In this document: piece after piece, positions 22,052 to 25,775 of the stretch
How the letters are laid out: each line of letters opens with the position of its first letter
Position numbering within the stretch: the first letter of the stretch is position 1
From: Lawsonibacter sp900766145
GTDB lineage: Bacteria; Bacillota; Clostridia; Oscillospirales; Oscillospiraceae
DNA length: 25,775 bases
NCBI RefSeq assembly: GCF_030372275.1
Contig: NZ_JAUDDJ010000033.1
Direction: 5' to 3' (one strand)
The notes under the pieces: model-generated
Seen by the model: the letters and a program-made list of their open reading frames with translations, nothing else
Told to the model about the DNA's origin: nothing
Databases searched by the model: none
Translations under genes and position numbers: made by a program

Positions 22052-23965
22052 TTACACCATCAGGCTGCACACCAGCTGGGCGTACTCAGCCGGATCTTCC
22101 AGGGGCAGCTCGGCCAGCAGCAGAGCCTGACCGTAAAGGAGCTTGGAGTACTTCTCCACCGTCTCCTTGTCGCCCTCGTCTACTGCCTTCTTCAGGGCAG
22201 CGTAGGGGGCAGAGTCGGCGTTGAGCTCCAACACCCGCTCAGCCTTCATATGTTCGCCGCCCTCCAGCTTGCGCATGTAGCGCTCCATCTCCAGAGAGAC
22301 AGGGCCGTCGGCGGAGAGGCAGCAGGCGCCGGTCTTCAAAATCTTGGAGATACGTACCTCCTTGACCTTGTCACCCAGAGCCTCCTTCACGGCCTCCAGC
22401 ACAGGCTTGCCGGCCTCAGCCTTCTCCTCGGAGGCCTTCTTCTCCTCCTCGGTCTGGGGCAGGGCGTCCTCGGCGGTGGCGGACTTGAACTTCTTGCCGT
22501 CGATCTCGCCCAGAGCCTGCATGACAAAGTCGTCCACGTCCTCGGTGCAGTAGAGGATCTCGTAGCCCTTGTCCAGGATACGCTCCACCTGAGGCAGCTT
22601 GGCAATCTTGTCCACGCTCTCGCCGCAGGCGTAGTAGTAATAGGGCTGATCCTCCGGCATACGGTCCTTGTAAGCGGCCAGGGTGGTGTTCTTGCCCTCC
22701 TTGGAGGACCAGAACAGCAGCAGGTCCTGGAGCATCTCCTTGTGGGCGCCGTACTCGGCCACCACGCCGTACTTGATCTGGTTGCCAAAGGCGGCCCAGA
22801 ACTTCTCGTACTTCTCAGGCTCCTCCTTCTGCATCTTCAGCAGCTCGGCCTTGATCTTCTTCTCCAGGGCCTTGGCGATGACGGAGAGCTGACGGGTGTG
22901 CTGGAGGACCTCACGGCTGATGTTCAGGGAGAAGTCGGCGGAGTCCACCACGCCCTTGACAAAGCGGAAGTAGTCGGGCAGCAGGTCGGCACACTTGTCC
23001 ATGATGAGCACGCCGGAGGAATAGAGCTGCAGGCCCTTCTGGTACTCCCGGGTATAGAAGTCGTAGGGAGCCTTTTCGGGGATATAGAGCAGGGCCTTAT
23101 AGGTCACCGCGCCCTCGGCGCTGGTGTGGATGACGGCCAGGGGATCCTGCCAGTCCATGAACTTCTCTTTGTAGAAGCTGTTGTACTCCTCGGGCTTGAC
23201 CTGAGCCTTGGGACGCTGCCACAGGGGCACCATGGAGTTGATGGTCTTCCACTCCTTCACGGTCTCCCACTCGGGCTTGTAGTCGTCCCCGGCATCGGCG
23301 GGTTTCTCCTTCTGGCGGTAGTCCTCCACCTCCATGACAATGGGGTAGCGGATGTAATCGGAGTATTTTTTGATGAGCTCCTGTAATTTATAGGTTTCAA
23401 GATACTGATCGTAGTTCTCATCTTCCACATTGGCCTTGATGTGCATGATGACGTCGGTACCTACGGTGTCCTTCTCGCACTCGGTAACGGTGTAGCCGTC
23501 GGCGCCATCGGACTGCCACATATAGGCCTGGTCACTGCCGTAGGCCTTGGAGATCACGGTGACGTGGTCGGCCACCATAAAGGCGGAATAGAAGCCCACG
23601 CCGAACTGGCCGATGACATCGATGTCCTCGGGCTTGTCCTCCTTGGCCAGGTCCTGCTTGAACTGGAAGGAGCCGCTCTTGGCGATGGTGCCCAGGTTGC
23701 TCTCCAGGTCCTCCTTGCTCATGCCCACGCCGTTATCGGAGACGGTGAGGGTGCGCATCTCCTTGTCAGGGACAATGGTGATTTTCAGCTCGCTGCGGTC
23801 CACAGGTACCTGATCGTCGGTAAGAGCCTTGTAGGCCAGCTTGTCTTCCGCATCGCTGGCGTTGGAGATGAGCTCCCGCAGGAAGATCTCCTTGTGGGTG
23901 TAGATGGAGTTGACCATCAGGTCCAGCAGGCGCTTGGATTCTGCCTTAAACTGTTTCTTTGCCAT
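22052..23965 (-). CDS. htpG: Chaperone HtpG (Hsp90)
   Basis: 638 residues from ATG 23965, which has GGAGG 11 bases upstream; the frame extends upstream to 24100, into the operator, but that part is leader. The N-terminal GHKL ATPase has the family start KKQFKAESKRLLDLMVNSIY, ELISNASDAEDKL (the catalytic/Mg Glu-Asn), VSDNGVGMSKED, GTIAKSGS and IGQFGVGFYSAFMVAD. The middle domain includes LYIPEKAPYDFYTREYQKGLQLY and FVKGVVDSADFSLNISRE. A C-terminal dimerisation domain with an acidic linker (EEEKKASEEKAEAGKP) follows. ATP-dependent cytosolic folding of stressed proteins. The operator upstream is a perfect CIRCE, so HrcA control is expected. Confidence 0.97.
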   Translation of the reverse strand: MAKKQFKAESKRLLDLMVNSIYTHKEIFLRELISNASDAEDKLAYKALTDDQVPVDRSELKITIVPDKEMRTLTVSDNGVGMSKEDLESNLGTIAKSGSFQFKQDLAKEDKPEDIDVIGQFGVGFYSAFMVADHVTVISKAYGSDQAYMWQSDGADGYTVTECEKDTVGTDVIMHIKANVEDENYDQYLETYKLQELIKKYSDYIRYPIVMEVEDYRQKEKPADAGDDYKPEWETVKEWKTINSMVPLWQRPKAQVKPEEYNSFYKEKFMDWQDPLAVIHTSAEGAVTYKALLYIPEKAPYDFYTREYQKGLQLYSSGVLIMDKCADLLPDYFRFVKGVVDSADFSLNISREVLQHTRQLSVIAKALEKKIKAELLKMQKEEPEKYEKFWAAFGNQIKYGVVAEYGAHKEMLQDLLLFWSSKEGKNTTLAAYKDRMPEDQPYYYYACGESVDKIAKLPQVERILDKGYEILYCTEDVDDFVMQALGEIDGKKFKSATAEDALPQTEEEKKASEEKAEAGKPVLEAVKEALGDKVKEVRISKILKTGACCLSADGPVSLEMERYMRKLEGGEHMKAERVLELNADSAPYAALKKAVDEGDKETVEKYSKLLYGQALLLAELPLEDPAEYAQLVCSLMV

Positions 23966-24093
23966 GATAATTGACGCCTCCATATATGAAAGTAGTTGTA
24001 AACAAAAGATGTAGTCTGCCTGCGCCACAAGATCCGCCATTTCCACCCCTGCGGGGCGGAAACACGTAGTCTTGGATGCAAACAAAAAAATCG

Positions 24094-24120
24094 TTAGCAC
24101 TCATTTTCTATGAGTGCTAA
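24094..24120. promoter_or_regulatory. CIRCE element (HrcA operator) upstream of htpG
   Basis: TTAGCACTC-N9-GAGTGCTAA, an exact match to the CIRCE consensus, immediately downstream of the htpG -10. HrcA bound here should block initiation until heat or misfolded protein titrates GroE. Confidence 0.95.
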
Positions 24121-24124
24121 CGAT

Positions 24125-24153
24125 ATGATAGCGCAGTCCCGTTCAAATTGCAA
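24125..24153 (-). promoter_or_regulatory. htpG promoter
   Basis: Minus strand TTGCAA (24153-24148), 17-base spacer, TATCAT (24130-24125), with the CIRCE at the predicted start point. The 5' leader is about 150 bases and carries a 10-bp hairpin (TTTCCGCCCC with GGGGTGGAAA) around 24038-24060. Confidence 0.75.
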
Positions 24154-24198
24154 GGGAGTTCATAATTTTTTTACACTTTCCCACTGAGAGTGCCAGTT

Positions 24199-24759
24199 TT
24201 ACTCCTCCATCTTACGGGGATCAGGCAGATCGATGTAGGTGGGCTCGTGGCTTACCGCCTGGACGTAGCGAAGCAGGTCCTCCCGCTTGAGGCGAATGGT
24301 GGAGGTGGAGATGCCGGGGTGGCCGGAGATATACTCGTCGGCCATCAGGTCCCGGTCGATGACCAGGCGGACCTTGTTCTCCTTGTCAAACAGCAGCTCC
24401 AGGGCGGAGACAGAGCCGGGGATGGTGGACAGGTAGTCCCGCATGTGGTTCTCATCGGCAAAGGAGAGGCGGGAGCAGCCCAGCTGGGCGGAGAGAAACT
24501 TAGTCTTAAAGGGCTTATCCCCCGGCATCATCAGCAGATAGAACTCCGTCTGCTGCCGGTTGCAGAGAAACAGGTTCTTGCAGATCTTGGCCCCCAGGAT
24601 GGACTCGATTTTCAAGCAGTCCTCCATGGTGTCGGCGTGGTCGTGGTCTACCCGGGCAAATTCAATCCCCAGTTCCTCCAGTTTGTCGTAGACGGCCTCC
24701 TCCTGGGGGATACGCTGGTCGGAGGGGCGGCCAGTGTGGCAGACAGGATCAATATACAT
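24199..24759 (-). CDS. PrdX/YbaK-family prolyl-tRNA editing-like deacylase
   Basis: 186 residues from ATG 24759, which has AAGGAG 8 bases upstream. The frame matches the 'prolyl-tRNA synthetase associated domain' (PrdX/ProX) group: an N-terminal helix EEAVYDKLEELGIEFARVDHDHADT, the KNLFLCNRQQTEFYLLMMPGDKP strand block with a conserved lysine, and IPGSVSALELLFDKENKVRLVIDRDL. Relatives hydrolyse Ala-tRNA-Pro (or Cys/Ser mischarged tRNAs) in trans. Complete and of normal size. Divergent from a CorA-type gene; the two promoters lie back to back. Confidence 0.9.
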   Translation of the reverse strand: MYIDPVCHTGRPSDQRIPQEEAVYDKLEELGIEFARVDHDHADTMEDCLKIESILGAKICKNLFLCNRQQTEFYLLMMPGDKPFKTKFLSAQLGCSRLSFADENHMRDYLSTIPGSVSALELLFDKENKVRLVIDRDLMADEYISGHPGISTSTIRLKREDLLRYVQAVSHEPTYIDLPDPRKMEE

Positions 24760-24790
24760 GAAACACACTCCTTTATCCACATTTTGTCTC

Positions 24791-24820
24791 ATCATAGCAC
24801 AGAAAAACCCGGCCAGACAA
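24791..24820 (-). promoter_or_regulatory. Promoter of the prdX-like gene
   Basis: Minus strand TTGTCT (24820-24815), 18-base spacer, TATGAT (24796-24791). Confidence 0.5.
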
Positions 24821-24827
24821 GTCCCAC

Positions 24828-24856
24828 TTGCGGGATTTCTTCCCCAGGATTACAAT
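24828..24856 (+). promoter_or_regulatory. Promoter of the corA-like gene
   Basis: TTGCGG (24828-24833), 17-base spacer, TACAAT (24851-24856), 28 bases before the ATG. Its -35 is only 8 bases from that of the divergent gene, so the two polymerases probably interfere. Confidence 0.55.
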
Positions 24857-24884
24857 GAAGAAAACCCATTGGCAGGAGGCTGCT

Positions 24885-25775
24885 ATGAATATCTATCGTA
24901 TTGGTCAAACGTTGACCGCACTGGAACAGATGCCCGAAACCGGCGAAGGTACTCTGGTGCTGCTCACCTCAGAGGAGCTGGACAAATGCACCTCTCTGCC
25001 GGGACTGGAGGGTACTTTGCACCACACTCCACTGGCCCGGGACGCCAGAGGCTGTAAGGGTGAATGGCGTCGGGGCTGTCTGTGCGGAACGGTGACTACG
25101 CCCCGGCGCACCCGCACTGGAAATCCCATTGCCTTCGGCTATTTGCTTACCGGAGCCCAAGTGGTGCTGTGCGATGACAGTGGGGCGGCCCATACCCTGG
25201 TACAGCGGCTGGTACGGGAGAAGCGGAACGTGCAGAGCAGTGCCGGACGCTTTTTTTATGAATTTTTCACGCTTTTAATGGCTAAGGACTCCCGCCACCT
25301 GGAAAGCCTGGAGGACCAGCTGGTCGAGCTGGAGGAAGGGGTGATGGAGGGCAGCTTGGAGCACTTCAACCATCCCATGAACGACCTGCGCAAAGAGGTG
25401 CTGGTCTGGATGCGGTACTACGGGCAGCTCAATAACATGTTTCGCGCCCTGGAAGAGGATCCAGATGGGTTATTCCCGTTGGGTGAGGCCCGGCTTCTGC
25501 GGCTGCTGGAGCAGCGCACCGGACGGCTGCGTGAGGAAGCCCAGCTGCTGCGGGAATACTGTCTTCAAGTGCGGGAGCTATTCCAGGCGGAAATCGACAT
25601 CCGCCAGAACCGGATCATGAAAATCCTCACCATTGTGACCACCATCTTCCTACCCTTGTCTCTCGTGGCCGGGTGGTACGGAATGAACTTTGTGGGCATG
25701 CCGGAGCTGGGGTGGAAATATGGTTATCCAGCGGTTATCATCGTGAGCGTGCTGGTGGTGCTCATCAGCTTGTGG
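24885..25775 (+). CDS. corA: CorA-family Mg2+/divalent cation transporter, 3' end outside window
   Basis: 297 codons visible, open to the right edge. AGGAGG lies 5 bases before the ATG. A long cytosolic N-terminal domain includes a charged coiled-coil-like helix (HLESLEDQLVELEEGVMEG) and the stalk helix EIDIRQNRIMKILTIVTTIFLPLSLVAG. The first membrane helix ends in the diagnostic GMN filter motif (WYGMNFVGMPELGWKYGYP), and the second begins at VIIVSVLVVLISLW. Only the final residues and stop are missing. The N-terminal part is cysteine-rich for this family: C35, C60 and two in RRGCLCGT. Confidence 0.93.
   Translation, partial: MNIYRIGQTLTALEQMPETGEGTLVLLTSEELDKCTSLPGLEGTLHHTPLARDARGCKGEWRRGCLCGTVTTPRRTRTGNPIAFGYLLTGAQVVLCDDSGAAHTLVQRLVREKRNVQSSAGRFFYEFFTLLMAKDSRHLESLEDQLVELEEGVMEGSLEHFNHPMNDLRKEVLVWMRYYGQLNNMFRALEEDPDGLFPLGEARLLRLLEQRTGRLREEAQLLREYCLQVRELFQAEIDIRQNRIMKILTIVTTIFLPLSLVAGWYGMNFVGMPELGWKYGYPAVIIVSVLVVLISLW

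Noticed and set aside
22016..23386. 456-residue open frame antisense to htpG
   Set aside because: A mirror frame dominated by Leu/Gly/His; htpG on the other strand is unambiguous.
1..25775. CRISPR arrays, tRNA or rRNA genes, insertion sequences, prophage or defence genes
   Set aside because: No regularly spaced repeats, cloverleaf candidates, transposase, integrase or nuclease motifs were seen on either strand.

Overview
The window is GC-rich (by eye about 60%), with short intergenic gaps and no rRNA, tRNA, CRISPR, insertion sequence or phage gene that I can see. It comes from a spore-forming, Gram-positive Clostridia-type genome. The evidence is spoIIR, an intact pro-sigma-K gene, a T-box in front of thrS, a CIRCE element in front of htpG, IspE of the MEP pathway and a TAXI-type TRAP transporter. 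High GC plus a bilirubin-reductase locus fits a gut Oscillospirales-type organism (Flavonifractor/Lawsonibacter-like); the genus is inference.

Layout. 1-1977 (+): the 3' part of polA, followed by about 400 bases packed with perfect inverted repeats, then a small membrane protein gene. 2657-8110 (-): a tight operon reading lrp/asnC - class I/II aminotransferase - thrH-like HAD phosphatase - small membrane protein - DUF1015 - ispE, ending in a terminator whose hairpin also covers the start of spoIIR. 8261-11475 (-): a TAXI-TRAP uptake system (lipoprotein receptor, then fused permease). 11674-12369 (-): sigK. 12479-14483 (-): a MarR regulator, an old-yellow-enzyme reductase and a flavodoxin. In order and in diagnostic motif (HGDR at residues 164-167) these match the gut bilirubin reductase operon bilQ-bilR-bilS, and they sit behind a promoter with two palindromic operators. 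14590-15758 (-): uridine phosphorylase and an XRE regulator, the latter divergent from a 79-residue unknown. 16181-18260 (+): promoter, T-box and thrS (no TGS domain). 18334-20486 (+): a LysO-type exporter, then an ECF sigma factor and a membrane anti-sigma candidate with a likely self-recognised promoter. 20592-24759 (-): a CNNM/HlyC-type membrane protein, CIRCE-controlled htpG and a PrdX/YbaK-type tRNA deacylase. 24885-end (+): a CorA-type Mg transporter cut by the window edge.

The most interesting unit is bilQRS. BilR is a short OYE barrel with a 4Fe-4S cysteine set and no C-terminal pyridine-nucleotide domain, so the co-translated flavodoxin BilS is a natural electron partner. A MarR regulator overlapping the reductase gene by 16 bases, with twin operators around its -35 and -10, points to ligand-controlled expression. 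Most other genes are housekeeping, but several carry clear regulatory signals.
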